A program made the position numbers and the translations under genes. Of a stretch of 64,000 nt of DNA, positions 1-9,718 are shown in pieces. This stretch comes from Vibrio sp. Isolate34 (GTDB lineage: Bacteria; Pseudomonadota; Gammaproteobacteria; Enterobacterales; Vibrionaceae): NCBI RefSeq assembly GCF_022397915.1, contig NZ_JAKEUO010000001.1, positions 369,356 to 433,355 of the forward strand. The letters run 5' to 3'. The notes under the pieces are model-generated. The model did no database searches. It had not been told where the DNA came from and was given only the letters and a program-made list of their open reading frames with translations. Every line of letters starts with the position of its first letter. Position 1 is the stretch's first letter.

Positions 1-35
1 ATCACCAATATTCAGTATGACTATAAAGATTTGCT

Positions 36-120
36 GCGGTCGTGGCGGAATTGGTAGACGCACCAGATTTAGGTTCTGGCGCCGAGAGGTGTGAGAGTTC
101 AAGTCTCTCCGACCGCACCA
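36..120 (+). tRNA. tRNA-Leu (anticodon UAG)
   Basis: An 85-base class II tRNA with a complete cloverleaf. The 7-bp acceptor stem starts GCGGTCG and closes with CGACCGC followed by A-CCA. The anticodon TAG lies at 70-72, a long variable arm follows, and the T-arm contains GTTCAAGTC. CCA is encoded. It closely resembles the leuW-type tRNA of E. coli, which also sits in a mixed Met-Leu-Gln operon near ubiF. An identical copy lies at 307-391. Confidence 0.97.
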
Positions 121-162
121 TTATTTAGAATGCGTTTCTTTTAGTAGATGACCATTCATTGT

Positions 163-237
163 TGGGCTATCGCCAAGCGGTAAGGCACCGGCTTTTGATG
201 CCGGCATTCCCTGGTTCGAATCCAGGTAGCCCAGCCA
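163..237 (+). tRNA. tRNA-Gln (anticodon UUG)
   Basis: A 75-base cloverleaf starting TGGGCTA and ending TAGCCCA-G-CCA. The anticodon loop is TTTTGAT with anticodon TTG at 195-197, and the T-arm contains GGTTCGAATCC. CCA is encoded. It lies between two identical tRNA-Leu genes and is probably co-transcribed with them. Confidence 0.97.
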
Positions 238-306
238 CATACAACGTTACTTAGACAAACCATAAGTCTTTTTAACTATACTCTTCGCTAGAGTAAAAGC
301 TTTGCT

Positions 307-391
307 GCGGTCGTGGCGGAATTGGTAGACGCACCAGATTTAGGTTCTGGCGCCGAGAGGTGTGAGAGTTCAAGTCTCTCCGACCGCACCA
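307..391 (+). tRNA. tRNA-Leu (anticodon UAG), second copy
   Basis: This copy is identical over all 85 bases to the tRNA-Leu at 36-120, including the encoded CCA, and is preceded by the same short TTTGCT stretch. That pattern points to tandem duplication within the tRNA operon. A rho-independent terminator follows directly. Confidence 0.97.
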
Positions 392-401
392 TCATTGAAT
401 G

Positions 402-430
402 AAACCCAGCTTTTTAGCTGGGTTTTGTTT
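402..430 (+). terminator. Terminator of the tRNA operon
   Basis: The hairpin AAACCCAGC / GCTGGGTTT with a short T-rich loop is followed by TTGTTTT. It starts about 10 bases after the last tRNA. Confidence 0.85.
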
Positions 431-548
431 TATCTGGAATATGTAGATCTGCTATCCAGGTCACCAAGTATTTTCTCCTACCTAATCACTTCATGACTTT
501 TTTATAAGACAATGTCGGCTCCATTTTCTAATTGAGTATGACTGCCCT

Positions 549-1595
549 ATGAAAACCCTACCTTTAACGATTGGTTGCTACACAGATATTCCCAGTAAAA
601 GCCAAGGCGTGTATCAGACTCAATTAGATTTAGATAACGGAAAGCTATCACCGTTAGAACTCATTGCTGAATGTACCAATCCATCTTTTATCGTAGCGAC
701 ACAACTCGGGATCTACATGGCTTCTGAAGTTGACCAACCCAAACAGCCACAGTTGGTTCATATAGCTAAAGCTAGCTCAAAGACCGCTAATAACTCAGGG
801 TCTGTCTCTGGTGATCATCCTTGTCATATCACCATTGATCCTAGCCATAAGTTTGCTATTACGTCGCAATACTCATCAGGCACATTCGATATCTTTAGTT
901 TAAGTATCAACGGTAATATCGATAAACGACTCAAAACAATCAAAATGGTCGGTTCTGGTCCAAACAAAGAACGACAAACAGGACCACATGCCCACCAGTG
1001 TCTGTTCTTACAAAACTCACCACAATTTGTCACCGTCGATCTTGGCGCCGATAGAATCAACTTTTACTGCTTTGATGAAGAACAGGAAGAGTTTCTAGAC
1101 GAACCAATGCAATCCATAAAAGCTCCTGCTGGTAATGGACCTCGTCATTTAATCTTCAATAAGGCTGAAGATAAGGCCTATGTGATCTGTGAGCTATCTG
1201 AAACGATACTTATGTTGGAAAAGGTTTTAGGTGTATGGAGCATTGTGGAGGAAATAAATGCTCTTCCCAATATGGAGAAAGGCGAAGCAACAGCTGCAAT
1301 AAAACTATCACCAGATGAACAATTCCTTTATGTGTCTTGTCGACACCAATCAAGGATCAGTAGCTTCAAAATCGAACCGACCACCAAAATGCCTATTTTT
1401 ATTGATAGCTATATCACTGAAGGTGATTTCCCTCGTGATTTTCATATTACCGACTGCGGGCAATGGCTTATCGCCACAAACCAGCACTCCAATAACATCA
1501 CGTCATTCAAACGAAATATTGAGGATGGCTCTCTGGTTTATACAGGCTACTCGTTGGAGCTAGATGCGCCTGTTTGTGTGACGCAACAGCGCTAG
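549..1595 (+). CDS. Lactonase-family beta-propeller protein (6-phosphogluconolactonase-like)
   Basis: A 348-aa protein without a signal peptide. It fits the seven-bladed beta-propeller lactonase family that includes E. coli YbhE/Pgl (about 331 aa). Visible family features are an N-terminal IGCYTD strand, a GPHAHQ motif near residue 146, GNGPRHLIF near 195, a SPDEQFLYVS blade near 255 and FPRDFHI near 295. Members hydrolyse sugar lactones such as 6-phosphogluconolactone in the cytoplasm, but the substrate cannot be set from sequence. It stands alone between the tRNA operon and convergent ubiF, with which it shares a terminator. The ATG at 549 matches the expected N-terminus. Family assignment is firm; the exact enzyme activity is inference. 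Confidence 0.8.
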   Translation: MKTLPLTIGCYTDIPSKSQGVYQTQLDLDNGKLSPLELIAECTNPSFIVATQLGIYMASEVDQPKQPQLVHIAKASSKTANNSGSVSGDHPCHITIDPSHKFAITSQYSSGTFDIFSLSINGNIDKRLKTIKMVGSGPNKERQTGPHAHQCLFLQNSPQFVTVDLGADRINFYCFDEEQEEFLDEPMQSIKAPAGNGPRHLIFNKAEDKAYVICELSETILMLEKVLGVWSIVEEINALPNMEKGEATAAIKLSPDEQFLYVSCRHQSRISSFKIEPTTKMPIFIDSYITEGDFPRDFHITDCGQWLIATNQHSNNITSFKRNIEDGSLVYTGYSLELDAPVCVTQQR

Positions 1596-1609
1596 TAATT
1601 ATCGGATAC

Positions 1610-1640
1610 AAAAAAGGAGAGCATTTGCTCTCCTTCTCTT
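1610..1640. terminator. Bidirectional terminator between the lactonase gene and ubiF
   Basis: The stem AAGGAGAGC / GCTCTCCTT (1614-1635) has a 4-base loop, with an A-run on its left and a T-rich right side. It can therefore serve both convergent genes. Confidence 0.75.
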
Positions 1641-1663
1641 TATAAGCAGTCTGAAACGCTCAA

Positions 1664-2839
1664 TTAAAGACCCAAGGCGTATTTCAATACTTGAGCTTTA
1701 ATCGGGCCTGAATTTTCAGCTAGTTTTAGAGCAGCATTACGCACAAATTTCAGTGGGCCAATGTCATTACTGAAAGTTTTATAGAAGAAATCCATACCAC
1801 TTTGCATCATCAAGTTATCGCCTCTTCTTATCACCTCATAACGCCTTGCTACAGAATGATTCAGCTCGCCTTTCTCTTTGGTCACATCCAATAGAGCGGC
1901 AACATCTTTAAAGCCTAAGTTCACGCCCTGCCCTGCTAATGGGTTGATCGTGTGTGCCGAGTCGCCAACAAGAATGCAGTTGTTCTTAGCGTAAGATTGC
2001 GCATGACGTCGAGTGAGAGGGAACGAACCAGAACTGAGGACTTTGATGTCTCCCAGTTCTGTAGGGAAGTTAGCAAGTACTTCATTGCGTAGCTTGTCTG
2101 GGCTCATTGCCGAGAGTTGCTTGATACGAGATGGCGAATCATACCAAACTAAGGAACCCTGCCCGACTTCTTTCCCTTCAGAAACGACAGAACACAGAGG
2201 AAGAAACGAACGAGGACCACTTGGTAGAAACTGTTGCCAAGTAATGTCTTGCTGAGGGAGTTCAGTTTCCACATTGATAAGCATACAATGTTGGCGGTAA
2301 TCCCAAGCCGTAATACCAATGCCAGCTTGCTGACGAACAGCTGAATTAGCGCCATCAGCACCAATCACCCATTTAGCCGATAACTCAGCACCAGATTGAA
2401 GCTTAACGATATTGTTTTCGCCAAACTCAATAGAATCCAACTTTTCAGGGCACAACAGTTCTAAATTGTCATAATCATCAAACTGGGACCATAAGCCCAA
2501 TTGAATCAGTCGGTTTTCAACAATGTAGCCCAAACGAGGCAAATCTAGTGACGCAGCATCAAACCGAGTACGACATTCTGGGTGTTCCCACGTCTCTAAA
2601 CGCTTATAAGAACATACTCGCATCGCTTCTATGTGTTGCCATGCGCCAAGATCTTCAAGCAAATCGACCGATGCTTGAGAAATTGCGGAAACACGAATAT
2701 CCATCGCTTGCGACTTGTCAAAAGCTTGAGGCGCAAAACCTTCGATCACAGCAACACTCAACCCTTGCTTTGCAAAACCAATCGCTGTTGCTGCACCAAC
2801 CATGCCGCCGCCGACGACCACAATATCGTAACTGTTCAT
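1664..2839 (-). CDS. ubiF: Ubiquinone biosynthesis FAD-dependent monooxygenase UbiF
   Basis: A 391-aa flavoprotein hydroxylase of the UbiH/UbiF/VisC family. The N-terminal Rossmann motif GGGMVG lies at about 10-15, the middle GADGANS motif near 160, and the FAD-ribityl motif GDSAHTINPLAGQG from residue 292. UbiF adds the last ring hydroxyl group in aerobic ubiquinone synthesis. The choice of UbiF over the paralogues UbiH and UbiI rests on position: as in E. coli it is divergent from miaB and next to a Leu/Gln tRNA operon. Length and start agree with the family. The paralogue choice is an inference from synteny; family membership is clear. Confidence 0.87.
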   Translation of the reverse strand: MNSYDIVVVGGGMVGAATAIGFAKQGLSVAVIEGFAPQAFDKSQAMDIRVSAISQASVDLLEDLGAWQHIEAMRVCSYKRLETWEHPECRTRFDAASLDLPRLGYIVENRLIQLGLWSQFDDYDNLELLCPEKLDSIEFGENNIVKLQSGAELSAKWVIGADGANSAVRQQAGIGITAWDYRQHCMLINVETELPQQDITWQQFLPSGPRSFLPLCSVVSEGKEVGQGSLVWYDSPSRIKQLSAMSPDKLRNEVLANFPTELGDIKVLSSGSFPLTRRHAQSYAKNNCILVGDSAHTINPLAGQGVNLGFKDVAALLDVTKEKGELNHSVARRYEVIRRGDNLMMQSGMDFFYKTFSNDIGPLKFVRNAALKLAENSGPIKAQVLKYALGL

Positions 2840-3146
2840 ATTTTGTACTTATCAGTTTGATTCTTTGACTGTTTTTGATTGTACTTTTTCATAACTAACT
2901 TGTAACCAAAAACCTTATTTAAAAAAAGGGTTATCCCTTGCTGTGTCTAGCGTTAACGATAATAAAAACCACTACATAAGAGATTTTATCAGACTACTAG
3001 TCAGTCGGTTTTGAAACCAGTACAATACGCCGCTTGCTGCTAGAGCCAGTCATAAAATGAATAACTAATTATGACAAATGGTCTTCGCAGATGAATACTG
3101 GGCGATTTGCTCCCTTAAATTAAACTAACGATCGAGCGAACAAAAA
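2840..3146. promoter_or_regulatory. Divergent ubiF/miaB intergenic region with a candidate miaB promoter
   Basis: These 307 bases hold no gene. A plausible sigma70 promoter for miaB is ATGACA at 3071-3076, a 17-bp spacer and AATACT at 3094-3099, about 45 bases before the start codon. No clear ubiF promoter or operator palindrome was recognised. The promoter call is a motif match only. Confidence 0.35.
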
Positions 3147-4571
3147 ATGAGTAAGAAACTGCTAATTAAAACTTGGGGCTGTCAGATGAACGAATACGAT
3201 TCATCAAAAATGGCCGACCTGCTTAACGCTGCTAATGGCTATGAGCTAACTGAAGTACCTGAGGAAGCAGATGTACTACTACTGAATACTTGTTCTATCC
3301 GCGAAAAAGCGCAAGAGAAAGTATTCCACCAGCTTGGTCGTTGGAAAACGCTAAAAGATAAGAAAGAAGGCGTGGTGATCGGTGTGGGTGGCTGTGTAGC
3401 GACTCAAGAAGGCGATCACATTCGTCAACGTGCACCATACGTAGACGTTATCTTTGGCCCACAAACACTGCACCGTCTTCCTGAGATGATTAAATCTTCT
3501 CTATCTAATGACGCGCCAGTGATGGACATCTCTTTCCCTGAGATCGAAAAATTCGATAGCCTGCCTGAACCACGTGCTGAAGGTGCAACGGCGTTCGTTT
3601 CTATCATGGAAGGTTGTTCTAAATACTGTACTTACTGCGTTGTGCCTTACACGCGTGGTGAAGAAGTTAGCCGCCCAATGGACGATGTACTGTTCGAAGT
3701 GGCTCAACTTGCAGAGCAAGGTGTACGTGAAGTAAACCTACTCGGTCAAAACGTAAACGCATACCGCGGTCCAACACACGAAGGCGATATCTGTTCATTC
3801 GCAGACCTGCTTCGTCTTGTGGCTTCTATCGATGGCATCGACCGTATTCGTTTCACAACAAGCCACCCGCTTGAGTTTGGTGATGACATCATCGCAGTTT
3901 ACGAAGACACTCCAGAGCTAGTGAGCTTCCTTCACTTGCCGGTACAAAGTGGTAGTGACCGTATTCTTACTATGATGAAGCGTCCTCACACAGCGATTGA
4001 GTACAAGTCGATTATTCGTAAGCTACGTAAAGCGCGCCCAGACATTCAAATCAGCTCTGACTTTATCGTTGGTTTCCCTGGTGAATCTAACCAAGATTTC
4101 CAAGACACGATGAAACTGATCAAAGACGTTGATTTCGATATGAGCTTCAGCTTTATCTTCTCTCCTCGTCCAGGCACACCTGCTGCAGATTACCCATGTG
4201 ACGTGCCAGAGCAAGAGAAGAAAGATCGTCTATACGAACTACAGCAAACTGTGAACACACAAGCAATGCGCTACTCTCGTCTAATGCTAGGTACAGAACA
4301 ACGCGTATTGGTTGAAGGTCCATCGAAGAAGAACCTGATGGAACTGCGTGCTCGTACTGAAAACAGCCGCGTAGTGAACTTTGAAGGTTCTGCTGACCTG
4401 ATCGGCCAGTTCGTAGATGTGAAAATCACAGAAGTATTTGCTAACTCACTCCGTGGTGAAGTAGTTCGTACTGAGAAAGACATGGATCTTCGCAGCGTGA
4501 TCTCGCCGACTCAAATGATGGCGAACACAAAACGCGAAGACGAGCTAGGTGTAGCGACATTTACGCCATAG
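3147..4571 (+). CDS. miaB: tRNA-2-methylthio-N6-isopentenyladenosine-37 synthase MiaB
   Basis: A 474-aa radical-SAM methylthiotransferase that adds the 2-methylthio group to i6A37 of tRNAs reading UNN codons. Both iron-sulfur sites are visible. The N-terminal UPF0004 domain has Cys12, Cys49 and Cys83, which hold the sacrificial or auxiliary [4Fe-4S] cluster. The radical-SAM domain has CSKYCTYC with Cys157, Cys161 and Cys164. A C-terminal TRAM domain covers roughly residues 375-445. Length and start match E. coli MiaB (474 aa). It is followed by a terminator and then the ybeZ-ybeY-corC-lnt group, the standard gamma-proteobacterial order. Confidence 0.97.
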   Translation: MSKKLLIKTWGCQMNEYDSSKMADLLNAANGYELTEVPEEADVLLLNTCSIREKAQEKVFHQLGRWKTLKDKKEGVVIGVGGCVATQEGDHIRQRAPYVDVIFGPQTLHRLPEMIKSSLSNDAPVMDISFPEIEKFDSLPEPRAEGATAFVSIMEGCSKYCTYCVVPYTRGEEVSRPMDDVLFEVAQLAEQGVREVNLLGQNVNAYRGPTHEGDICSFADLLRLVASIDGIDRIRFTTSHPLEFGDDIIAVYEDTPELVSFLHLPVQSGSDRILTMMKRPHTAIEYKSIIRKLRKARPDIQISSDFIVGFPGESNQDFQDTMKLIKDVDFDMSFSFIFSPRPGTPAADYPCDVPEQEKKDRLYELQQTVNTQAMRYSRLMLGTEQRVLVEGPSKKNLMELRARTENSRVVNFEGSADLIGQFVDVKITEVFANSLRGEVVRTEKDMDLRSVISPTQMMANTKREDELGVATFTP

Positions 4572-4662
4572 GCAATACAACTGTTTGAGCACAAAGCGCA
4601 AACACAAAGCTTGAAATTACCTAACTAAGTGACCATCTTAGAAATAGGGATATCACCATCAG

Positions 4663-4690
4663 AAGCCCGGTCTAAATCGGGCTTTTTGCT
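4663..4690 (+). terminator. Terminator after miaB
   Basis: The hairpin AAGCCCG / CGGGCTT with an 8-base loop is followed by TTTGCTCTTT. It lies 92 bases past miaB and 45 bases before ybeZ, so ybeZ may depend on read-through or a second promoter. Confidence 0.75.
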
Positions 4691-4734
4691 CTTTGTTTTA
4701 TTTAAGAGCGAGTGGCACAAAATGAGAGGCTAAT

Positions 4735-5856
4735 TTGAGCAATAAAATCGTTACCTTAGAGATAAATCTAGAGCCAGCCGACAACAATCGCTTGGCTAGC
4801 TTATGCGGACCATTCGACGACAACATCAAGCACCTTGAGCGTCGTCTTGGCGTTGAGATAAATTACCGAAGCAACTTCTTCACCATCGTTGGTAAGCCTC
4901 ACACAACAGCCGCTGCTTTAGACATCATCAAACACCTCTATGTTGAAACGGCTCCAGTTAAAGGCAACATCATCGATATTGAACCAGAGCAAGTGCACTT
5001 AGCGGTCACTGAGTCTGGCATTTTGGAGCAACACGTCGAGTCTGAAATTGATTACGGCAAAGAAGTCACGATCAAGACTAAAAAAGGCGTGATTAAGCCA
5101 CGTACTCCGAACCAGGCACAGTACCTCATGAACATGGTCACCCATGACATCACTTTTGGTATTGGCCCTGCAGGTACAGGTAAAACATACCTAGCAGTTG
5201 CAGCGGCTGTCGATGCACTCGAACGCCAAGAGGTTCGCCGTATTCTACTGACTCGCCCTGCTGTTGAAGCGGGTGAGAAGTTAGGTTTCCTTCCTGGTGA
5301 TTTAAGCCAGAAAGTCGACCCATATTTACGTCCACTTTACGATGCACTTTTTGAGATGCTCGGTTTTGAGCGTGTTGAAAAGCTGATTGAACGTAACGTG
5401 ATTGAAGTCGCTCCACTGGCTTACATGCGTGGCCGTACTCTGAATGATGCATTTATCATTCTTGATGAGAGCCAAAACACCACGGTAGAGCAGATGAAAA
5501 TGTTCTTAACCCGTATTGGTTTTAATTCACGTGCAGTGATCACAGGTGACATTACGCAAATCGATTTACCTCGTGGCGCGAAGTCTGGTCTACGTCATGC
5601 AACTGAAGTGTTGAGTGAAGTCGATGACATCAGCTTTAACTTCTTTATGTCTGAGGATGTTGTTCGTCACCCTGTTGTTGCTCGTATCGTTAACGCCTAC
5701 GAGAAATGGGAAGCAAAAGACCAGAAAGAGCGTAAAGAGTTTGAGAAGCGTAAACGTGAAGAACGCGAAGCCAAACTTCTTGAGGCTCAGCAAACAGTTA
5801 CGACACAATTAGCAACACAAAATAGTTCTGAGATTACAGAACAAGGTGATAAATAG
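4735..5856 (+). CDS. ybeZ: PhoH-like ATPase YbeZ
   Basis: A 373-aa PhoH-family P-loop ATPase. An N-terminal KH-like segment (about 1-90) precedes the ATPase core, with Walker A GPAGTGKT at 144-151 and Walker B FIILDESQN near 237-245. The C-terminal 50 residues are a highly charged Lys/Glu helix. In E. coli YbeZ is co-encoded with the YbeY endoribonuclease and linked to rRNA maturation and RNA metabolism. The start is an unusual TTG, chosen because GAGAGG sits at the right distance upstream (about 4724) and the next residues align with the family. It ends one base before ybeY, which implies translational coupling. Confidence 0.93.
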   Translation: MSNKIVTLEINLEPADNNRLASLCGPFDDNIKHLERRLGVEINYRSNFFTIVGKPHTTAAALDIIKHLYVETAPVKGNIIDIEPEQVHLAVTESGILEQHVESEIDYGKEVTIKTKKGVIKPRTPNQAQYLMNMVTHDITFGIGPAGTGKTYLAVAAAVDALERQEVRRILLTRPAVEAGEKLGFLPGDLSQKVDPYLRPLYDALFEMLGFERVEKLIERNVIEVAPLAYMRGRTLNDAFIILDESQNTTVEQMKMFLTRIGFNSRAVITGDITQIDLPRGAKSGLRHATEVLSEVDDISFNFFMSEDVVRHPVVARIVNAYEKWEAKDQKERKEFEKRKREEREAKLLEAQQTVTTQLATQNSSEITEQGDK

Positions 5857-6318
5857 ATGTCCATTGAACTGGACCTGCAAATTGCGGTCGAAAATGAGCA
5901 AGGTCTTCCAACCGAGCAAGATATTCAGCTTTGGTTAGACAAGACTATTCCTCAGTTTCAAGAGAACGCCGAGTTGACGGTTCGTATCGTTGATACGGAA
6001 GAAAGCCACCAGCTCAATCATGAATACCGTGGTAAAGATAAGCCAACCAACGTGCTGTCTTTCCCATTCGAAGCTCCTCCAGGGATCGAATTAGATCTTC
6101 TGGGCGACCTCATTATTTGCCGCCAAGTTGTCGAAAAAGAAGCAGAAGAGCAAAATAAGCCTCTGCTAGCACACTGGGCTCATATGGTTGTACATGGCAG
6201 TCTGCATCTGCTAGGTTATGATCATATCGAAGATGATGAAGCTGAAGAGATGGAGTCACTCGAGACAGAAATCATGCAAGCTATGGGGTTTGAAGACCCT
6301 TATATTCTAGAAAAGTAA
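5857..6318 (+). CDS. ybeY: Endoribonuclease YbeY (rRNA maturation)
   Basis: A 153-aa single-strand-specific metallo-endoribonuclease. It takes part in 16S rRNA 3'-end maturation and ribosome quality control. The diagnostic zinc motif [11 protein letters not shown] is at 113-123, so His113, His117 and His123 are the expected ligands. It starts directly after the ybeZ stop codon. Length and motif spacing match E. coli YbeY (155 aa) closely. Confidence 0.97.
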   Translation: MSIELDLQIAVENEQGLPTEQDIQLWLDKTIPQFQENAELTVRIVDTEESHQLNHEYRGKDKPTNVLSFPFEAPPGIELDLLGDLIICRQVVEKEAEEQNKPLLAHWAHMVVHGSLHLLGYDHIEDDEAEEMESLETEIMQAMGFEDPYILEK

Positions 6319-6398
6319 ATTGGTTCTAGGTAAGTAGTTTGCAGAGAAACAACGACTCATCGAACCTGTTATTATCAGGAATCTGAGTTGTGATGTGT

Positions 6399-6428
6399 GC
6401 TATCACACTTCTGATAGCGTTATTTTTT
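6399..6428 (+). terminator. Possible terminator or attenuator between ybeY and corC
   Basis: The hairpin GCTATCA / TGATAGC with a 6-base loop is followed by GTTATTTTTT, and ends only about 9 bases before the corC start. The stem is AT-rich, so termination may be partial. Confidence 0.45.
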
Positions 6429-6436
6429 GAGAAATC

Positions 6437-7327
6437 ATGAACGAAGGTAACCCCCCCACTTCTGAGGGAAGTAAAAAATCTGAAGGTCCGAGTAGAAAGT
6501 CCTTCTTTGAACGCCTAGGCCAACTATTTCAAGGCGAGGTAAAAGACCGCCAAGAGCTCGTAGATGTAATCCGCGACTCAGAAATTAATGACCTAATTGA
6601 CCACGACACACGCGACATGCTCGAAGGTGTTATGGAAATTTCAGAGATGCGAGTACGCGATATCATGCTGCCTCGCTCTCAAATGGTTACAGTTGAACGC
6701 ACCGATGATTTAGATACATTGATTGCGCTTATTACTGATGCTCAACACTCTCGCTACCCAGTGATCAGTGAAGATAAAGACCATGTTGAAGGCATTCTAT
6801 TAGCGAAGGACCTACTTAAGTACTTGGGTTCAGACAGTGCTCCATTTGACATCGAACAAGTGATTCGCCCTGTAGTTGTTGTTCCTGAAAGTAAGCGTGT
6901 TGATCGCCTACTCAAGGAATTCCAAGAAGAGCGTTACCACATGTCTATCGTTGTCGATGAGTTTGGCGGTGTCTCTGGCCTAGTAACCATTGAAGATATC
7001 CTCGAAGAAATCGTTGGTGAAATTGAAGACGAGTTCGACGATGAAGAAGAGTTAGATATTCGTAAGCTGAGTAAGCATACTTTCTCTGTTAAAGCTTTAA
7101 CCACTATTGAAGAGTTCAACGACACGTTTAACACTACCTTTAGTGATGATGAAGTAGATACAGTGGGCGGTATGGTGATGACAGCACTCGGTCACCTGCC
7201 AGTTCGTGGCGAAATTGTAGAAATCGAAAACTACCATTTCAAAATTACATCTGCAGATAACCGTCGTGTGATTCAGCTACAGGTAACCATTCCTGACGAA
7301 CAGCCTCTTCCGACTATCGAAGAATAA
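6437..7327 (+). CDS. corC: CorC/YbeX CBS-domain protein (magnesium/cobalt efflux-associated)
   Basis: A 296-aa cytoplasmic protein. A charged N-terminus leads into two CBS domains (about 70-200, including the MLPRSQM entry), followed by an acidic linker ([11 protein letters not shown]) and a CorC_HlyC transporter-associated domain (about 210-285). It lacks the membrane DUF21 domain of larger relatives. In enterics CorC is linked to CorA-dependent Mg2+/Co2+ efflux, and recent E. coli work ties YbeX to ribosome and Mg2+ homeostasis. The neighbouring ybeZ, ybeY and lnt fit the conserved cluster. The family call is secure; the physiological role is less so. Confidence 0.93.
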   Translation: MNEGNPPTSEGSKKSEGPSRKSFFERLGQLFQGEVKDRQELVDVIRDSEINDLIDHDTRDMLEGVMEISEMRVRDIMLPRSQMVTVERTDDLDTLIALITDAQHSRYPVISEDKDHVEGILLAKDLLKYLGSDSAPFDIEQVIRPVVVVPESKRVDRLLKEFQEERYHMSIVVDEFGGVSGLVTIEDILEEIVGEIEDEFDDEEELDIRKLSKHTFSVKALTTIEEFNDTFNTTFSDDEVDTVGGMVMTALGHLPVRGEIVEIENYHFKITSADNRRVIQLQVTIPDEQPLPTIEE

Positions 7328-7359
7328 CAACTTCTCTCTAAAGAGATGACAGAAATTAG

Positions 7360-8874
7360 ATGACTAAGACTTTTATTCATCGCCTATTACGGCCGCTTGC
7401 GGCCGTTTTTGTTGGCGCTATTACAACCCTTTCATTCGCTCCATACTCAATATGGCCTCTTGCTATTCTCAGCCCAGCTTTGTTGCTGTTATTGATCCAC
7501 AACCGCTCTCCTAAAAGCGCACTTTGGATTGGTTACGCATGGGGTTTAGGCCAATTCACAACGGGTATCAGCTGGGTATACGTCAGTATTGATGGCTTTG
7601 GTGGAATGCCACTGGCAGCCAACTTATTCTTGATGGCACTGCTTGTGGGTTATCTAGCCGTTTACTCAGGGCTTTTTACCTGGAGTTTAAACAAGTTCTT
7701 CCCTGCTAATAACCTAAGTCGCTTTTTCCTAGCAGCACCTGCATTGTGGCTCATCAGTGATTGGTTGCGTGGCTGGGTAATGACGGGCTTCCCGTGGTTG
7801 TGGCTAGGCTACAGCCAAATTGATTCTCCGCTTGGCTCTTTCGCACCGATTGGTGGTGTAGAGCTAGTGACTCTTGCAATTATCGTCTCAGCTTCTGCGC
7901 TCGCTTATACGATCATCAACAAAGCATGGAGTGTCGCTGTCATCCCTGCTGTTGTATTTAGCACCGGTTTTGGTCTTCGCAATATCGACTGGGTGACGCC
8001 GAACCCTGACAAAACAACGTCAGTAGTATTGATTCAAGGCAACGTCGACCAAGACAGCAAATGGCTACCTAGCCATCGCTGGCCAACCATGATGAAGTAC
8101 ACCGATTTGAGTAGAGAAAACTGGGACGCCGATATCATCATTTGGCCTGAAGCCGCAATTCCAGCATTCGAAGTTGAGATTCCATCTTTCCTACGTAACT
8201 TAGACAGTGCAGCCAAGATGAACAACAGCTCTATCATCACGGGTGTATTGAATCAGTCTGAAGATAAGAAGTACTACAACAGCATTTTATCGCTTGGAGT
8301 GAACCCATACGGCGAGTACAGCTATGATCCAAACGAACGCTACCACAAGCATCACCTATTACCATTTGGTGAGTTTGTGCCGTTTGAAGACATCCTACGC
8401 CCGTTAGCGCCGTTCTTTAATTTGCCAATGTCATCGTTTAGCCGTGGCGATTACGTTCAACCAAACATCGTTGCTAATGGTCGTCACCTTGCACCAGCGC
8501 TTTGCTATGAGATCATATTTAATGATCAAGTTCGACAGAACGTGACGGATGAAACCGACTTTATTCTAACGCTCTCTAACGATGCATGGTTCGGCCGTTC
8601 AATTGGCCCGTTGCAACATATGGAAATCGCACAAATGCGTGCTCTAGAGCTTGGTAAGCCGCTTATTCGCTCGACCAACAATGGTGTAACGGCAGTAACG
8701 GATCACAAAGGTAATATCATCAAGCAAATCCCGCAATTTGAAACAGCAGTATTAAAAGCTGAGCTTGTTTCAACAGATGGTCAAACCCCTTATCACGTGG
8801 TCGGTACTTGGCCGCTGTATATCTGGGCTTTGTTGAGCTTAATGATTGGCTGGCTTGTTAGAAGAAAAGACTAA
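7360..8874 (+). CDS. lnt: Apolipoprotein N-acyltransferase Lnt
   Basis: A 504-aa inner-membrane enzyme that transfers the third acyl chain to the N-terminal cysteine of lipoproteins. About six hydrophobic segments fill residues 1-210 and a last one lies near 485-500. Between them is a periplasmic nitrilase-fold domain. The catalytic triad is readable: Glu in [10 protein letters not shown] (about 267), Lys in the [11 protein letters not shown] region (about 330) and Cys in ALCYEIIF (about 385). It lies 32 bases after corC in the conserved ybeZ-ybeY-corC-lnt order. Length matches E. coli Lnt (512 aa). Confidence 0.96.
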   Translation: MTKTFIHRLLRPLAAVFVGAITTLSFAPYSIWPLAILSPALLLLLIHNRSPKSALWIGYAWGLGQFTTGISWVYVSIDGFGGMPLAANLFLMALLVGYLAVYSGLFTWSLNKFFPANNLSRFFLAAPALWLISDWLRGWVMTGFPWLWLGYSQIDSPLGSFAPIGGVELVTLAIIVSASALAYTIINKAWSVAVIPAVVFSTGFGLRNIDWVTPNPDKTTSVVLIQGNVDQDSKWLPSHRWPTMMKYTDLSRENWDADIIIWPEAAIPAFEVEIPSFLRNLDSAAKMNNSSIITGVLNQSEDKKYYNSILSLGVNPYGEYSYDPNERYHKHHLLPFGEFVPFEDILRPLAPFFNLPMSSFSRGDYVQPNIVANGRHLAPALCYEIIFNDQVRQNVTDETDFILTLSNDAWFGRSIGPLQHMEIAQMRALELGKPLIRSTNNGVTAVTDHKGNIIKQIPQFETAVLKAELVSTDGQTPYHVVGTWPLYIWALLSLMIGWLVRRKD

Positions 8875-8893
8875 ATTCAACGAAAATTATTTG

Positions 8894-8926
8894 AGGGTTG
8901 ACCAATTTCGGTCAACCCTTTTTTAT
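8894..8926 (+). terminator. Terminator after lnt
   Basis: The perfect stem AGGGTTGACC / GGTCAACCCT has a 6-base loop and a T-rich tail (TTTTTTATT). It lies between convergent lnt and ybeL. Confidence 0.88.
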
Positions 8927-8984
8927 TACTACGATTTTGAACTGGTGACGCTGATTTGAACTAGTGACGCTATCGCTCGATATT

Positions 8985-9455
8985 TTATGGCTTAAGCGCT
9001 TTGCGGCTAAACCCTTTCGAACCACATTTGATACACGGAATGATCGTCGTTGGGTGGTTATATTCGGTTTGATGACCACACTCATCACAGACCAGCGTAC
9101 CTAACCCAATAACCTCATCAGCTTGATACAAACCCTGATGCTCTAAATCTTGGAACAGCTCAACCCATTCCACCTTAGTGCGATCGGTAATATCCAATAG
9201 ACCTTGCCAAATAGAGTCAGCAATCATCAAGTAGAACGGGCCGCTTTTACTCTCTTCATAACTTTCAGAGAATTCTTTCAAGTCCGACTTCACATAGGCT
9301 GAAATCAGCGATAGTTCATCTTTAGTCATGTCATTGGCTGCTTTCGCAAACTTACTTGACGTTTCAATTTTGTTGTTGAGCTCTTCAGGACTATGCTTCA
9401 GCGTTTCGATGACCTCTTCAACCACTTCTTCATAGAGTGCTTTTTTCTTCGGCAT
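8985..9455 (-). CDS. ybeL: Zinc-ribbon protein of the YbeL/DUF1451 family
   Basis: A 156-aa protein with an N-terminal charged alpha-helical region. At the C-terminus is a zinc ribbon made of two CxxC knuckles, CDEC (about 123-126) and CIKC (about 141-144), separated by about 15 residues. This arrangement is typical of the YbeL/DUF1451 family (E. coli YbeL 160 aa), whose gene also lies beside leuS. The biochemical role is unknown. It is transcribed away from leuS; a strong Shine-Dalgarno (AAGGAGG on the minus strand) supports the start. The family call is strong and no function is assigned. Confidence 0.88.
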   Translation of the reverse strand: MPKKKALYEEVVEEVIETLKHSPEELNNKIETSSKFAKAANDMTKDELSLISAYVKSDLKEFSESYEESKSGPFYLMIADSIWQGLLDITDRTKVEWVELFQDLEHQGLYQADEVIGLGTLVCDECGHQTEYNHPTTIIPCIKCGSKGFSRKALKP

Positions 9456-9718
9456 AACAACCTCCTTAAGATAACCAACTTTTACGCCTGCAAACGGATG
9501 TGTCGCAATGCACTCCCGCTCACAAACAAATGCAATTCATACTCTTAAGTATAGTTGCCCTGCGAAATTCAGTGAAAATTACGGCATCTACTAGGCAGCA
9601 ACTGCAAGTATGAAGGGTATAACTATTGTTGTACTAGGCTCCTTTAGGTATTCTATGACGATCTGTAAGATTCTGTTCTAACCGAACTCACAAATTCCAA
9701 GATAACCGGATACCATCG

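Noticed and set aside
9456..9718. T-box or leader-peptide control of leuS
   Set aside because: No specifier-like structure, no antiterminator and no leucine-codon-rich leader ORF could be found in the 263 bases.
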